From Auxenochlorella pyrenoidosa (lineage: Eukaryota; Chlorophyta; Trebouxiophyceae; Chlorellales; Chlorellaceae), in contig KQ481962.1 in NCBI GenBank assembly GCA_001430745.1, forward strand, positions 358,970 through 422,969: 64,000 nt of DNA, in the 5' to 3' direction. The translations under genes were made by a program, and so were the position numbers. Under the pieces are notes generated by a model. That model did no database searches, had not been told where the DNA came from, and worked only from the letters and a program-made list of their open reading frames with translations. Each line of letters begins with the position of its first letter. Position 1 is the first letter of the stretch. Below are positions 63,919 to 64,000 of this stretch, in pieces.

Positions 63919-64000
63919 CTGCAACAGGGTGCTGGCGGCACCGCCGTGGGTGGTGGACAGCGGCGCTGGAACGCTGTCAAGTAATGCACAGCCCCAAAGC

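Noticed and set aside
1..64000. CRISPR arrays, insertion sequences, retrotransposon or viral genes
   Set aside because: No direct-repeat/spacer pattern, transposase, reverse transcriptase or integrase motif was seen on either strand.

Overview
The window looks like nuclear DNA of a GC-rich, intron-dense green alga, most likely a Chlorella-type trebouxiophyte. The evidence is spliced genes with short exons (many 50-150 nt) and short GT-AG or GC-AG introns, several TGTAA polyadenylation signals, and plastid genes (a plastid ATP/ADP translocase, the lumenal peroxidase-like protein TL29, a lumenal FKBP) next to mitochondrial and cytosolic housekeeping genes. It is a draft scaffold with one 923-N gap. 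The lineage is an inference; no marker gene fixes the species. All exon structures were built by hand from splice signals, reading phase and family conservation.

Layout. 1-2264 (-): SAP-domain protein, cut by the left edge. 2742-3718 (+): mitochondrial ribosomal protein L11. 4545-5999 (-): unrecognised helical protein. 6903-9824 (-): RGG-rich WD40 protein of the ZFWD type. 10457-14841 (+): plastid-type ATP/ADP translocase. 15433-17666 (+): eIF3f. 18091-23987 (+): tandem array of three GATA-like zinc-finger paralogues (A, B, C). 24602-27126 (-): COX10 heme O synthase. 27429-28885 (+): lumenal FKBP. 29306-38286 (+): a 20-exon ZRANB3-type SNF2 helicase with an HNH nuclease domain. 38835-40648 (-): zinc-finger paralogue D. 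41134-42328 (-): YrdC/Sua5 threonylcarbamoyl-AMP synthase. 42329-43251: gap. 43252-48201 (-): PDE12-type 2',5'-phosphodiesterase/deadenylase. 48652-49624 (+): coiled-coil protein. 50190-51847 (+): zinc-finger paralogue E. 53151-59156 (-): WNK kinase. 59698-60348 (+): mitochondrial ribosomal protein mL41. 60767-63918 (-): TL29/APX4, cut by the right edge.

Most genes are single-copy housekeeping genes in alternating orientation, with divergent pairs sharing intergenic regions of about 0.2-0.65 kb. They do not form one pathway. The accessory component is the five-member zinc-finger family. Each member carries GATA-like CxxC-n-CxxC fingers, a basic AKR-type motif, a low-complexity linker, and a C-terminal helical domain split by an intron at the same phase-0 site. 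Copy A is frame-broken at a perfect 23-bp inverted repeat. Copy B carries a 1-nt frame change that a candidate 80-nt intron would repair. The second notable point is that the PDE12-like and YrdC reading frames run in frame into the two sides of the gap through an identical 24-nt sequence, so they may be one bifunctional gene.
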